Shown: positions 1-10,492 of the stretch, piece after piece
How the letters are laid out: each line of letters starts with the position of its first letter
Numbering within the stretch: position 1 is the stretch's first letter
Origin: Paraburkholderia sp.
GTDB taxonomy: Bacteria; Pseudomonadota; Gammaproteobacteria; Burkholderiales; Burkholderiaceae
Length of the DNA: 64,000 bases
NCBI GenBank assembly: GCA_004322045.1
Contig: SCRN01000042.1
Span: 19,045-83,044 of the forward strand
Direction of reading: 5' to 3'
Made by a program: the position numbers and the translations under genes
Notes under the pieces: generated by a model
Told to the model about the DNA's origin: nothing
The model's input: only the letters and a program-made list of their open reading frames with translations
The model's database searches: none

Positions 1-889
1 CCAGCACCGCCGGCGCCTTGATGCCGGCCGCCCAAACGGTGAGGTCGGCGCGCACGCTTTTGCCGCTTGCCGTACGGACCACGCCGGGCGCAACTTCCGC
101 CACCGTTTCGCCGATCATCAGCTTCACGCCCAGCTTGCGCAGCAATTCGGCCGTCGCGCTCGATACGCGCTCTTGCAGCGCCGGCAAAATGCGGGGACCC
201 GCCTCGATCAACACGATGCCGATGTCGTGCCGCGGATCGAGCTTGTGCAAACCATAGGCCGAGAGCACCTGCGCCGTATTGCGCAGTTCGGCGGATAACT
301 CGACGCCGGTCGCGCCGCCGCCCACGATGGCCACCTGAATGCGCGCCTCCGCCTCCGCGGAAGGCCCCAGTCCTGACTCGACGGTAGCGTGAGGTTGATG
401 CTCGGCCCGCATGCACGCGGCGATGAGGCGCTTTCTGAACCGCTCCGCTTGCGCCACGGTATCGAGTGCGATCGAATGCTCCGCCGCGCCCTGCACACCG
501 AAGAAATGCGTCGTGCTGCCGATCGCGATCACGAGTGTGTCGTACTCGAGCATGCGCTGCGGCAAGAGTTCGGCACCGTCGGAATCGATGACGGGCGCGA
601 TCGTGATGCGCTTGGCGCCGCGATCGATCCCGACGAGATCGCCCTGCTGAAATTCGAACCCATGCCAGCGCGCCTGCGCCGCATATTCGAGTTCCTGCGT
701 GAACGGATCGAGACTGCCTGCCGCTACTTCGTGCAGCAAAGGCTTCCAGATGTGCGTCGGATAACGATCGACCAGCGTGACGAGCGCGCGCGGCTCCCCG
801 CCGTTCTTGCTCGCGCCGTAACGATCTCCAAGGCGCGTAGCCAACTCGAGCCCACCCGCGCCTCCCCCCACGACGATAAAACGATGCAT
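1..889 (-). CDS. ndh: Type II NADH dehydrogenase (FAD-dependent pyridine nucleotide-disulphide oxidoreductase), 3' part outside window
   Basis: Single-polypeptide NADH:quinone oxidoreductase that passes electrons from NADH to the membrane quinone pool without pumping protons. Reading from the ATG at 889, the first residues form the FAD Rossmann motif (FIVVGGGAGGLE). A second dinucleotide-binding motif (VAIVGGGATGVELSAEL) follows about 165 residues in, the NADH-binding fold typical of this family. The sequence LVTLVDRYPTHIWKPLLHEVA between them matches the usual NDH-2 pattern. About 296 residues lie in the window and the gene continues off the left edge, so the C-terminal membrane-binding segment cannot be seen. 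It stands alone, 158 bases from the end of polA and in the same orientation. A related quinone or thioredoxin-type flavoprotein is possible but less likely. Confidence 0.85.
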   Translation of the reverse strand, partial: MHRFIVVGGGAGGLELATRLGDRYGASKNGGEPRALVTLVDRYPTHIWKPLLHEVAAGSLDPFTQELEYAAQARWHGFEFQQGDLVGIDRGAKRITIAPVIDSDGAELLPQRMLEYDTLVIAIGSTTHFFGVQGAAEHSIALDTVAQAERFRKRLIAACMRAEHQPHATVESGLGPSAEAEARIQVAIVGGGATGVELSAELRNTAQVLSAYGLHKLDPRHDIGIVLIEAGPRILPALQERVSSATAELLRKLGVKLMIGETVAEVAPGVVRTASGKSVRADLTVWAAGIKAPAVL

Positions 890-1047
890 GCCGATACCCC
901 TATGCCGTTGATGATTCGGTTCGGTCGCACGCTCATGAATCGCGGCGCGCGTGTCGCTCGGCCATTGTGCGCGAGGACGCATGCCCGTGCGAAGCCGTCA
1001 CGGCTTATTGAAGCCATACGGGCACGAGCATGAGCCCGATCAGCGCA

Positions 1048-3825
1048 TCAATGCGCTTCCTCCCAGTTCGCACCGACGCCCACTTCCGCCACGAGCGGCA
1101 CCTTCAGGGCCGCGACGCCGCACATCAATTGCGGCAGCTTCTCGCGTACGACGGGCAGTTCGTCGTCGGGCACTTCGAGCACGAGTTCGTCATGCACTTG
1201 CATGATCATGCGGCTCTTGGCTTGCTCGCGTTCGAGCCACCCTTGCACCGCGATCATCGACAACTTGATGAGATCGGCCGCCGTGCCTTGCATCGGCGCA
1301 TTGATGGCCGCGCGCTCGGCCGCTTGGCGGCGCGGGCCATTGCCGCCGTTGATCTCGGGCAGCCACAGCCGGCGTCCGAACACCGTTTCGACATAGCCCT
1401 TCACCTTGGCGCTGGAACGCGTTTCGTCCATGTATCGAGCGACGCCGGGATAGCGTGCGAAGTAGCGGTCGATATAAAGCTTGGCGGCATCGCGCGTGAT
1501 CCCGAGATTGGCGGCCAACCCGAACGAACTCATCCCGTAGATCAAGCCGAAGTTGATGACTTTGGCGATGCGCCGCTGATCGCTCGAAACTTCGAGCGGC
1601 GTCACGCCGAACACCTCGGCCGCCGTCGCACGGTGAATGTCTTCGCCTTGCGCGAACGCGCGGAGCAACGATTCATCGCCGGAAATATGCGCCATGATGC
1701 GCAGCTCGATCTGCGAGTAGTCGGCCGAGATGATCTTGCAACCTTCCGGTGCGATGAACGCCTCGCGAATGCGGCGGCCTTCCGCCGTACGCACGGGAAT
1801 GTTTTGCAGATTGGGATCGTTCGAAGCGAGCCGCCCCGTCACGGCCACGGCCTGCGCGTAATTCGTATGCACGCGGCCGGTTTTCGGATTCACCATGCGC
1901 GGCAGCTTGTCGGTATAGGTCGATTTGAGCTTCGACAAGCCGCGATGCTCCAACAGCAGCTTCGGCAAAGGGTAATCTTCTGCCAGCTTTTGCAGCACTT
2001 CTTCATCGGTGGAAGGCGCGCCGCTCGGCGTCTTCTTGATGACGGGCAGTTGCAGCCGCTCGAAGAAGATTTGCCCGATCTGCTTGGGCGAGCCCAGATT
2101 GAACTCGCCGCCCGCAAGTGCATAGGCCTCGCCCTCGAGCTCGATGAGCCGCCCCGCGATTTCGGTGCTTTGCCGGCGCAGCCGTTCGCTGTCGATCAAG
2201 ACGCCGTTGCGCTCCATCTTTCGCAACACGCGCGCCGTGGGCAATTCGATGTCGCGATAGACATACAGCAACCCGGGCTCGCGCTCGACCTGCGGAAACA
2301 GCGCCGTGTGCAGTTGGAACGTGATGTCGGCGTCTTCGGCGGCGTACTCGGCCGCTTGCGCGAGCGCCACTTCGTCGAAACCGATCTGCTGCGCGCCCTT
2401 GCCCGCCACCTCTTCGTACTTGATCGTCTTGACGCCCAGATGACGCGACGCGAGGCTGTCCATGTCGTGCGGACGATGCGATTCGAGCACGTACGATTCG
2501 AGCAGCGTGTCGTGCTCGACGCCGTTCAGTTCGATGCCGTAGTTGGCGAGCACCTGCTCGTCGTACTTCAAATGTTGGCCCAGCTTCTTCTTATCTGGGC
2601 TTTCGAGCCACGGCTTGAGTTTGGCGAGCACCTCGTTGCGCGGCAGTTGCACCGGCGCATCGGGCCCACGATGGGCGACGGGAATGTAGGCCGCACAGCC
2701 AGCCCCGACCGATAGCGAAATCCCCACGAGTTCCGCCTGCATCGGGTCGAGTGATGTCGTTTCGGTATCGAAGGAGGTCAGCGGCGCGCCGTCGATCTTC
2801 GCGAGCCAGGTATCGAAGTGCTCCCAACTCTGCACGGTCTCGTAGCAACGTTCCGGCGCGATCGTCGGCGCGGGCTCGGCTGCGAGCACGCCTGCCGGAT
2901 CGGCCGCGCCTGCCGCCGCCTGCGCATCCTCGGCGCCTTCGATCAACGTTTCGATCTCGCGCAGCCATGTTCTGAAGCCGTGCCGCATGAACAGATCGCG
3001 TAATTCGAGCGGGGACTCGGGGCGAGCGGGCAAGGTTTCCTCGATCGACGCCACATGCTCGGTCAGATCGCAGGTTCGATCGACCGTGACCAGCTTTTTG
3101 GCGAGCGGCAGGAAATCGAGCGCGCGGCGCAGGTTCTCGCCTACGACGCCCTTGATTTCGCTCGCATGTTCCACGATGCCGTCCAGCGTTTCGTATTGCG
3201 CGAGCCATTTGACGGCCGTCTTCGGGCCGCACTTTTCGACGCCGGGCACGTTATCGACGGTATCGCCGATCAACGAGAGGTAATCGACGATACGCTCGGG
3301 AGGAACGCCGAACTTGGCGACGACGCCATCGCGGTCGAGCGTTTCGTTCGTCATGGTGTTGACGAGCGTGACGTGGTCGCTGACGAGTTGGGCCAAGTCC
3401 TTATCGCCCGTGGAGACGACGACGTGCATCCCTTCGCGCTCGGCCGCGGATGCAAGCGTGCCGATGACATCGTCGGCTTCGACGCCGTCGACCATTAGGA
3501 GCGGCCAGCCGAGCGCACGCACGGCAAAGTGGATCGGTTCGATCTGCTGGGCGAGGTCTTCCGGCATGGAGGGACGATGGGCCTTGTACTCCGGATACCA
3601 ATCGTCACGGAACGTCTTGCCCTTTGCGTCGAAGACGCACGCGCTATACTCTGCCGTGACGTCCTTGCGCATGCGCCGCAACATGTTGATGAATCCGTAG
3701 AGCGCACCCGTCGGCTCGCCGTCGGGCCCGCGCAAGTCTGGCATCGCATGGTAGGCCCGATACAGATAGCTTGATCCGTCGACCAAAACGAGGGTCTTAC
3801 CTTTCAGGTTCCGTTCTGCAGGCAT
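1048..3825 (-). CDS. polA: DNA polymerase I
   Basis: Repair and Okazaki-fragment-processing polymerase of about 925 residues, the normal full length. Domains in order are a 5'-3' exonuclease (about 1-300; VDGSSYLYRAYHAMP and VEADDVIGTLA), a 3'-5' exonuclease (about 325-510; the acidic pair in SFDTETTSLDPM is kept, so proofreading is probably active) and the polymerase domain (about 540-925; ADYSQIELRIMAHISGDE, INFGLIYGMSSFGLA and QVHDELVLEVP). The ATG at 3825 is preferred because it gives the usual MPAERNLKGK start; a TTG three codons upstream is also open. Its start codon lies back to back with that of the LOG-family gene on the other strand, with one base between them, so each ribosome-binding region lies inside the other gene. 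Confidence 0.98.
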   Translation of the reverse strand: MPAERNLKGKTLVLVDGSSYLYRAYHAMPDLRGPDGEPTGALYGFINMLRRMRKDVTAEYSACVFDAKGKTFRDDWYPEYKAHRPSMPEDLAQQIEPIHFAVRALGWPLLMVDGVEADDVIGTLASAAEREGMHVVVSTGDKDLAQLVSDHVTLVNTMTNETLDRDGVVAKFGVPPERIVDYLSLIGDTVDNVPGVEKCGPKTAVKWLAQYETLDGIVEHASEIKGVVGENLRRALDFLPLAKKLVTVDRTCDLTEHVASIEETLPARPESPLELRDLFMRHGFRTWLREIETLIEGAEDAQAAAGAADPAGVLAAEPAPTIAPERCYETVQSWEHFDTWLAKIDGAPLTSFDTETTSLDPMQAELVGISLSVGAGCAAYIPVAHRGPDAPVQLPRNEVLAKLKPWLESPDKKKLGQHLKYDEQVLANYGIELNGVEHDTLLESYVLESHRPHDMDSLASRHLGVKTIKYEEVAGKGAQQIGFDEVALAQAAEYAAEDADITFQLHTALFPQVEREPGLLYVYRDIELPTARVLRKMERNGVLIDSERLRRQSTEIAGRLIELEGEAYALAGGEFNLGSPKQIGQIFFERLQLPVIKKTPSGAPSTDEEVLQKLAEDYPLPKLLLEHRGLSKLKSTYTDKLPRMVNPKTGRVHTNYAQAVAVTGRLASNDPNLQNIPVRTAEGRRIREAFIAPEGCKIISADYSQIELRIMAHISGDESLLRAFAQGEDIHRATAAEVFGVTPLEVSSDQRRIAKVINFGLIYGMSSFGLAANLGITRDAAKLYIDRYFARYPGVARYMDETRSSAKVKGYVETVFGRRLWLPEINGGNGPRRQAAERAAINAPMQGTAADLIKLSMIAVQGWLEREQAKSRMIMQVHDELVLEVPDDELPVVREKLPQLMCGVAALKVPLVAEVGVGANWEEAH

Positions 3826-3826
3826 T

Positions 3827-4570
3827 ATGAACAAGAGAAAAGTGATTCCGAGTCTGCGATCGCTCGCAGATCAAGAACGCGCGACGGCCAAGAAGGCCCG
3901 CGCGTCATGGCAGATGTTCACGATTATGGCAGAGTTCATCGAGGCGACCGAGTACCTCTCGGAGATCCGCCCGGCCGTGAGCATCTACGGTTCGGCGCGC
4001 CTCAAACCGAACTCGCCTTACTACAAACTCGCGACGCAAATCGCGCGCAAGGTATCCGATGCCGGCTTCGCCGTCATCTCGGGCGGCGGCCCCGGCATCA
4101 TGGAAGCGGCCAACAAAGGCGCGCATGCGGGCAAGGCGCCGTCGGTGGGCTTGAACATCGAATTGCCGCACGAGCAATCGGGCAATCAGTGGCAAGACAT
4201 CACGCTACGCTTTCGCCACTTCTTCACGCGCAAGGTCACGTTCGTCAAGAATTCCGATGCGGTCATCGTCATGCCGGGCGGCTTCGGCACGCTCGATGAA
4301 TTGGCCGAAGTATTGACGCTGATTCAAACGAAGAAGTCGCGGCACGTGCCAATCATTCTCGTCGGCACCGAATTCTGGAAGGGGCTGCTGCATTGGTTCG
4401 AGACCGCGCTCGTGCCGATGGGGCTCATCAACCCCGAAGACATCAACCTCATGCAGGTGATCGACGACCCCGATCAAGTGCTCGAAGCCGTGCTCAAGTT
4501 CTATGAGGATCGCGGCGAGGCCGAGCCGCATGCGGCCAAGTCGGACGAGGATCGGATGTTCTATCTTTGA
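3827..4570 (+). CDS. LOG-family protein (TIGR00730), cytokinin riboside 5'-monophosphate phosphoribohydrolase-like
   Basis: 247-residue Rossmann-fold protein of the LOG/YgdH family, which hydrolyses nucleoside 5'-monophosphates to free base and ribose 5-phosphate. The substrate here cannot be read from sequence. The signature PGGFGTLDELAEV is intact near residues 146-158, and ISGGGPGIMEAANKG near 84-98 is the nucleotide-binding loop. The N-terminal 35 residues are basic and come before the conserved fold, as in longer bacterial homologues. The ATG at 3827 has only a weak GCAGG-like Shine-Dalgarno, which lies inside the first codons of polA. The next in-frame ATGs fall later in the basic N-terminal stretch, so the start is likely but not certain. 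Confidence 0.88.
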   Translation: MNKRKVIPSLRSLADQERATAKKARASWQMFTIMAEFIEATEYLSEIRPAVSIYGSARLKPNSPYYKLATQIARKVSDAGFAVISGGGPGIMEAANKGAHAGKAPSVGLNIELPHEQSGNQWQDITLRFRHFFTRKVTFVKNSDAVIVMPGGFGTLDELAEVLTLIQTKKSRHVPIILVGTEFWKGLLHWFETALVPMGLINPEDINLMQVIDDPDQVLEAVLKFYEDRGEAEPHAAKSDEDRMFYL

Positions 4571-4661
4571 GGGGCTAGGGCTACGCGGAAGGTGAGGCGC
4601 TTCGGTCTTCAAGCCATGCCTTGCGATGACACGCCGGTTGGCGGGCGCGCGTCGCCCGCCG

Positions 4662-5729
4662 CTAGCCTTCGCTGCGCACGCCAACATCCCCCGCGCCACG
4701 AACCGGCGCCGTAGAGGCTCGCTCCACTAGATGCGGCTCTGACGTTACGCTCATCGGAACATCCCCCGAAGGCGCACCCTCCTCCCGACGCCTAGGCGTT
4801 TCGATCAATTTCAGCAGCGACGCCACCGCGAGCTCCGCCGCTTCCACCGTCGGCACCGCCACCGTCGTCAACGCCGGTCGCGATTCGCGCGCAAGCTGAA
4901 TATCGGTGATGCCGATAACCGATAGATCGCGCGGCACACACAGACCCAGATCGGCCGCCGCCTGCATCGCCCCAAGCGCCGGCAAATCGTTCGTCGTAAA
5001 CAGCGCCGTCAGATCCGGATGCTGCTTGAGCAAATCGAGCGCCGAGGCATAGCCGCCCTGCGTCGTATCGGGCGCGTAACGCACCGGCGCTGCGCGGCCA
5101 TCGAGGCCAGCCGTTCGCATCGCATCGAGGAATCCGTCATAGCGCGCCGCATGAATCCCGTATACCTTGCTGCCGACGATCGCGCCAATCCGGCGGTGGC
5201 CGAGCGACAACAAATGTTGCGCCGCCAGTTCCCCAGCCAAGCGAAAATCCACCGCGACGCAGGGCAGCCCCGGCGGGTCGAGCGGCCGCTCCCACATGCA
5301 AAGCACCACCGGCGCACCACGCAACTGCGTCATCCGCAAATCCTCGAAGTCGAGGTTCGCATTCATCACCAACACACCTTCCGATAGCGTCCCAGCGATT
5401 TGATCGAGGTATGCGCGCCCCGTCTGCGGATCGCCGTCGGTGTTGCAGATGATGAGGAACCGCCCTTGGCGACGCAGCGCGTTCTCCACCGCCAACGCAA
5501 ACTCCGGGTAAAACGGATTCGCGATGCTCGACACCATCAACGCGATCGTGGGCGCGCGCCCTTCGGCCAACGCCCTCGCCGGCAAATGCGGCCGGTAGCC
5601 CAGCTCCGCAATCGCATCGAGAACACGCTGTCGCGTCTGCTCACCCACGCGCCCCTTGTTGCGAAGCACATTCGAAACCGTCGCCGCCGTTACGCCGGCG
5701 CGCAACGCCACTTCGTTCAATGTCGGCAT
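4662..5729 (-). CDS. LacI-family transcriptional repressor of the first galactoside operon
   Basis: 355-residue regulator with a LacI helix-turn-helix at residues 3-25 (TLNEVALRAGVTAATVSNVL), a hinge helix (LPARALAEG) and a periplasmic-binding-protein-like effector domain ending near residue 310. It is transcribed away from the ABC/beta-galactosidase operon at 5920. The 190-base gap between them holds a perfect LacI-type palindrome at 5867-5882, so it probably represses that operon and releases it on binding a galactoside or a derived sugar. It is clearly related to the second LacI gene at 26474: both share SNVLRN, NPFYPEF, CNTD-DP and QIAG-L-SGV. This fits duplication of a whole sugar locus. 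The C-terminal 40 residues are low-complexity and differ from those of the paralogue. Confidence 0.93.
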   Translation of the reverse strand: MPTLNEVALRAGVTAATVSNVLRNKGRVGEQTRQRVLDAIAELGYRPHLPARALAEGRAPTIALMVSSIANPFYPEFALAVENALRRQGRFLIICNTDGDPQTGRAYLDQIAGTLSEGVLVMNANLDFEDLRMTQLRGAPVVLCMWERPLDPPGLPCVAVDFRLAGELAAQHLLSLGHRRIGAIVGSKVYGIHAARYDGFLDAMRTAGLDGRAAPVRYAPDTTQGGYASALDLLKQHPDLTALFTTNDLPALGAMQAAADLGLCVPRDLSVIGITDIQLARESRPALTTVAVPTVEAAELAVASLLKLIETPRRREEGAPSGDVPMSVTSEPHLVERASTAPVRGAGDVGVRSEG

Positions 5730-5866
5730 AACTGCTCAATAAATGGGATGGTTATTCAGCATTTGCATGATCGCCGCGCTCGCGGCAACATTGGCCGCAC
5801 ATTCAGGACGTATCCTCGGAGGAGCGGCTACTGCGCATCGCATAGCCGTGATAGGTTGAGCGAGAT

Positions 5867-5882
5867 GCTTAAGCGCTTAAGC
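5867..5882. promoter_or_regulatory. LacI-family operator, perfect 16-bp palindrome
   Basis: GCTTAAGCGCTTAAGC reads the same on both strands. The central AAGCGCTT is the classic centre of operators bound by LacI/GalR proteins. It lies 37 bases upstream of the ATPase start codon and 137 bases upstream of the divergent lacI-type gene, so it could control both. The same TTAAGCGCTTAA core recurs at 26287-26304 in front of the second locus. Confidence 0.8.
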
Positions 5883-5919
5883 TTCGACGATGCGCAGATT
5901 AAAACATGGAGACGAGACG

Positions 5920-7083
<1,164 letters not shown>

Positions 7084-7108
7084 GCGACAACGACAAGAGG
7101 ACCCACGA

Positions 7109-9097
7109 ATGCGCCTAGGCGTCTGCTATTACCCCGAGCACTGGCCCGAAGCCATGTGGAAAGAGGACGCCACGCGCATGAAGGCGCTCGGCATCGACCA
7201 AGTACGCATCGCCGAATTCGCCTGGAGCCGCATCGAACCGGCACCCGGCGAATTCGATTGGGGCTGGCTCGATCGCGCCATCGATACGCTCGCCGCCGAA
7301 GGGCTCAAAGTCGTCATGTGCACGCCCACGGCCACGCCGCCTAAGTGGCTCATCGATCGCCACCCCGACATTCTGCCCGTCGGCGCGGACGGAAGAACCC
7401 GGGGCTTCGGATCGCGCCGTCACTACGATTTCTCGTCGCCCGCCTATTTCGAAGCGTCGAAAGCGATTTGCGAAGCCGTCGCTTCGCGCTATGGGCAACA
7501 CCCTGCCGTCGGCTTTTGGCAAACCGACAACGAGTACGGTTGCCATCAAACCGTCGTCAGCTACTCGCCCGCTGCGCTCACGCGTTTCCGCGCCTGGCTG
7601 AAGGCGCGCTATGGCAACATCGATACGCTCAATCGAGCATGGGGCACAGTGTTCTGGAGCATGGAGTATCGCAGCTTCGAAGAAATCGACGCACCGATCG
7701 GCACCGTCACCGAAGCGCATCCGTCGCACCGGCTCGACTATCGGCGCTTTGCGTCCGATGAGGTCAAGCGCTATAACCACATGCAAGTGGAAATCATCCG
7801 CAAGCATTCGCCTGGTCGTCCCATCGCGCACAACTTCATGCAGTTGTTCACCGAGTTCGATCACTACAAGGTTGCCGACGATCTGGACGTAGCCTCGTGG
7901 GATAGCTATCCGCTCGGCGCGCTCGAAGAGCAATGGTACGAACCGGAGATCAAGGCGAAATTCCTGCGCACTGGCCACCCGGATTTCGCATCGTTCAATC
8001 ACGACCTGTACCGTGGCATGTCGAAGCTGCCGTTCTGGGTGATGGAACAGCAACCGGGCCCGGTCAATTGGGCAAAGTGGAATCCTGCCCCGCTGCCGGG
8101 CATGGTGCGCTTGTGGAGCTGGGAGGCCTTTGCCCACGGGGCCGGCTGCGTGTCGTACTTCCGTTGGCGCCAAGCCCCGTTTGCACAGGAGCAAATGCAT
8201 GCGGGACTGCACACGCCCGATAACCGGTTGGACATCGGCGGCGGCGAAGCACAGCGCGTCGCGCAAGAGATTCGCGCCGTCATCGCGGCAGACGCCGATG
8301 CAGCGGGAGCGGTGCGAACGCCCGTCGCGCTCGTCTTCGATTACGAAGCCAAATGGCTGTTCGAAGTGCAGCCGCAAGGCGTGGATTTTCATTACCCGCG
8401 TTTCGCCGTCGAATACTACTCGGCGCTGCGTGCGCTCGGGTTCGACGTCGATATCGTCTCGACGCACGCGCCGCTCGATGGTTACAAGCTCATCGTCGTG
8501 CCGCCGCTGCCCGTCGTGCCCGACGATCTCGTCCGGCGGCTCGAAACTACGCGCGCGCATATCGTCCTCGGGCCGCGCACCGGATCGAAGACTGCCGATT
8601 TGCAAATCCCCGCCAACCTGCCGCCCGGGCCACTCGCATCGCTGATTCCCGCGCGCGTCTGGCGGGTCGAATCGATGCGGCCCAACGTCACCTCGCGCGT
8701 CACCTTCAGCGGCAGCGTGCCGGAGGGCTATGCGCGGCACTGGCGCGATCTGCTCGATGTCAGCGCTCATGGGGATGCGCAGGCCCCTCAAGTTCGCGCC
8801 GCCTTCTCCGATGGTCATCCCGCCTACGTGAAGCACGGACCCGTGCACTACTTGGCCAGTCTGTTCGACGAAGCATCGACTCAAGCGCTCTTTGCCCGCA
8901 TCGCGCACGAAGCCGGCCTTGCACCCGAACATCTCGGCGACGCCGTGCGGGTGAGCCGGCGCGGCGGCCTGACTTGGGTATTCAACTACGGCCCCGATGC
9001 GTATCGGTTACCGGAGGAGATACCCGGCGATGCTTTCGTGATCGGCGCACACCATATCGAAGCGCAAGGCGTCGCCGCCTATCGAATGCCCCGTTGA
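7109..9097 (+). CDS. GH42 beta-galactosidase, first copy
   Basis: 662-residue glycoside hydrolase family 42 enzyme that cleaves terminal beta-galactosyl residues, often from plant galactan or galacto-oligosaccharides. There is no signal peptide, so it should act in the cytoplasm on imported oligosaccharides. The TIM barrel covers about residues 1-385. Glu142 in [10 protein letters not shown] is the expected acid/base and Glu313 in [12 protein letters not shown] the expected nucleophile. The trimerisation domain (about 390-600) and a small beta domain follow. The ATG at 7109 has AAGAGG 8 bases upstream and gives the family start [14 protein letters not shown]. It lies inside the transport operon. 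A paralogue with the same active-site layout is at 22651-24615. Confidence 0.95.
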   Translation: MRLGVCYYPEHWPEAMWKEDATRMKALGIDQVRIAEFAWSRIEPAPGEFDWGWLDRAIDTLAAEGLKVVMCTPTATPPKWLIDRHPDILPVGADGRTRGFGSRRHYDFSSPAYFEASKAICEAVASRYGQHPAVGFWQTDNEYGCHQTVVSYSPAALTRFRAWLKARYGNIDTLNRAWGTVFWSMEYRSFEEIDAPIGTVTEAHPSHRLDYRRFASDEVKRYNHMQVEIIRKHSPGRPIAHNFMQLFTEFDHYKVADDLDVASWDSYPLGALEEQWYEPEIKAKFLRTGHPDFASFNHDLYRGMSKLPFWVMEQQPGPVNWAKWNPAPLPGMVRLWSWEAFAHGAGCVSYFRWRQAPFAQEQMHAGLHTPDNRLDIGGGEAQRVAQEIRAVIAADADAAGAVRTPVALVFDYEAKWLFEVQPQGVDFHYPRFAVEYYSALRALGFDVDIVSTHAPLDGYKLIVVPPLPVVPDDLVRRLETTRAHIVLGPRTGSKTADLQIPANLPPGPLASLIPARVWRVESMRPNVTSRVTFSGSVPEGYARHWRDLLDVSAHGDAQAPQVRAAFSDGHPAYVKHGPVHYLASLFDEASTQALFARIAHEAGLAPEHLGDAVRVSRRGGLTWVFNYGPDAYRLPEEIPGDAFVIGAHHIEAQGVAAYRMPR

Positions 9098-9158
9098 ATG
9101 CGGCGCAAGCCGGACCCGAAAGTAGCACCGACAACGACGTAATACCTAGGAGACAGGC

Positions 9159-10412
9159 ATGACATACAAACCCCGCACCATGCTCGCTGCCGTCGCGCTC
9201 GCCTCGGCCGTGGCGACGGGCGCCCTCGCCACCGCCGCGCAGGCCAGCACGCTCGAAGTGAACATCGCATTCAAGGGCGCAAGCCAACGTGCGGTCTGGA
9301 CTCAAGTGATCGACGAGTTCAAGAAGAGCCACCCCGGCACCGATGTCAAAGTGGCGTTCATCGACGAAGAAGCCTACAAAGTGCAGCTTCCGGCATGGTT
9401 GACGACGGCGCCGCCCGACATCGTGAATTGGCACGACGGCGAGCGCATGGCGTACTACGCAAAGCGCGGTTTGTTCGAAGACTTATCGAGCGACTGGACC
9501 AAGAACGGATGGGACAGCACGTACGCTTCGACCAAGGAAGCATCGTCGTATAAGGGCAAGCAATACGCCGCGCCGACCGTCTACTACTCGTGGGGCATGT
9601 TCTATCGAAAAGATCTGTTCCAAAAAGTCGGTATCGCCAGCGAACCGAAAACGTGGAACGACTTCCTGGACGATTGCAAGAAGCTGAAAGCGGCCGGCAT
9701 CACGCCGATCGCCGTAGCCGGACGCGATGCCTGGACTCTGGCCGGCTGGTTCGACTATCTGGACCTGCGCTTGAACGGCAACGCCTTCCATCAAAAGCTG
9801 ATGGCCGGTGAAGTGCCCTACACAGACGCCCGCGTGAAGAAGGTCTACACCACGTGGAAGCAGTTGCTCGATGTGGGCTACTTCATCGACAACTCGCTCT
9901 CCTATGATCTCGATGCCGCGCAGCCGTTCCTGTTCCAAGGCAAAGCGGCGATGATGCTCATGGGCACGTTCATTACGGGGGGCTTCTCGCCGACCGTGAA
10001 GTCCGAAATGGGCTACTTCCAATTCCCGATCATCGATGCGAATGTGCCGACCGCCGAGGACGGCCCCGTCGAGACGCTCAATATTCCGGCGAAGGCGAAG
10101 AACAAGGCGGATGCTCGTGCCTTCCTCGCATTCACCGAAACGCCGGACATTGGCGCTCAACTCGGGACGGGCCTCGGCTCGCTGTCCGCGAACAGCAAAT
10201 CGCCGGAGCCGGAAGATCCGATTTCGAAGATCGGTTTTCAAATTCTGTCGAATACGAAGGGCGGCATCGCGCAGTTCTACGATCGCGACATGACCAAGGA
10301 GATGGCCGACGAAGGCATGAAGGGGATGCAGCAGTTCGTGTCCGATCCGACCAAGATCGACGCGATCCTGGCGCAGCTCGAGCAAACGCGGCAACGCATC
10401 TACAAGAAGTAA
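9159..10412 (+). CDS. Extracellular sugar-binding protein (family 1) of the first galactoside transporter
   Basis: 417-residue periplasmic solute-binding protein that delivers an oligosaccharide to the permeases encoded just downstream. It has a basic N-terminus, a hydrophobic core and a signal peptidase I site near ATAAQA-STLEV (about residue 29). The mature part has the family 1 pattern (DEFKKSHPGTDVKVAFIDEEAYKVQLPAWL, PPDIVNWHDGERM). TAGGAGA precedes the ATG. It is a clear homologue of the binding protein at 24850-26091, sharing QFYDRDMTKEMADEGM and the very end TRxRIYKK. The pair therefore arose by duplication. A stem-loop lies directly after its stop codon. Confidence 0.94.
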   Translation: MTYKPRTMLAAVALASAVATGALATAAQASTLEVNIAFKGASQRAVWTQVIDEFKKSHPGTDVKVAFIDEEAYKVQLPAWLTTAPPDIVNWHDGERMAYYAKRGLFEDLSSDWTKNGWDSTYASTKEASSYKGKQYAAPTVYYSWGMFYRKDLFQKVGIASEPKTWNDFLDDCKKLKAAGITPIAVAGRDAWTLAGWFDYLDLRLNGNAFHQKLMAGEVPYTDARVKKVYTTWKQLLDVGYFIDNSLSYDLDAAQPFLFQGKAAMMLMGTFITGGFSPTVKSEMGYFQFPIIDANVPTAEDGPVETLNIPAKAKNKADARAFLAFTETPDIGAQLGTGLGSLSANSKSPEPEDPISKIGFQILSNTKGGIAQFYDRDMTKEMADEGMKGMQQFVSDPTKIDAILAQLEQTRQRIYKK

Positions 10413-10424
10413 GCGCGTGAACGC

Positions 10425-10462
10425 GCGCGACGTCGCTTAAAGTTTCTCTATCGACGTCGCGC
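10425..10462 (+). promoter_or_regulatory. Intercistronic stem-loop between binding protein and permease genes
   Basis: The arms GCGCGACGTCG (10425-10435) and CGACGTCGCGC (10452-10462) pair perfectly over 11 bp around a 16-base loop. The element begins 12 bases after the binding-protein stop and ends 30 bases before the permease GTG. There is no U-run, so it is more likely a 3'-end stabilising or partial-termination element than a full terminator. Such elements commonly let the binding protein be made in excess over its permeases. Confidence 0.65.
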
Positions 10463-10492
10463 ACGCACGCTCAGGTTCATCAGGAGGTTGCC

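Noticed and set aside
1030..2715. 561-codon open frame on the plus strand
   Set aside because: It lies antisense to polA, whose motifs are intact. Its translation has no recognisable domain, and long antisense frames are expected opposite high-GC genes.
7115..8932. 605-codon open frame on the minus strand
   Set aside because: Antisense to the GH42 gene with intact catalytic residues; the translated sequence is Arg/His-rich and without motifs. The same applies to the frame at 23164-24087 opposite the second GH42 gene.
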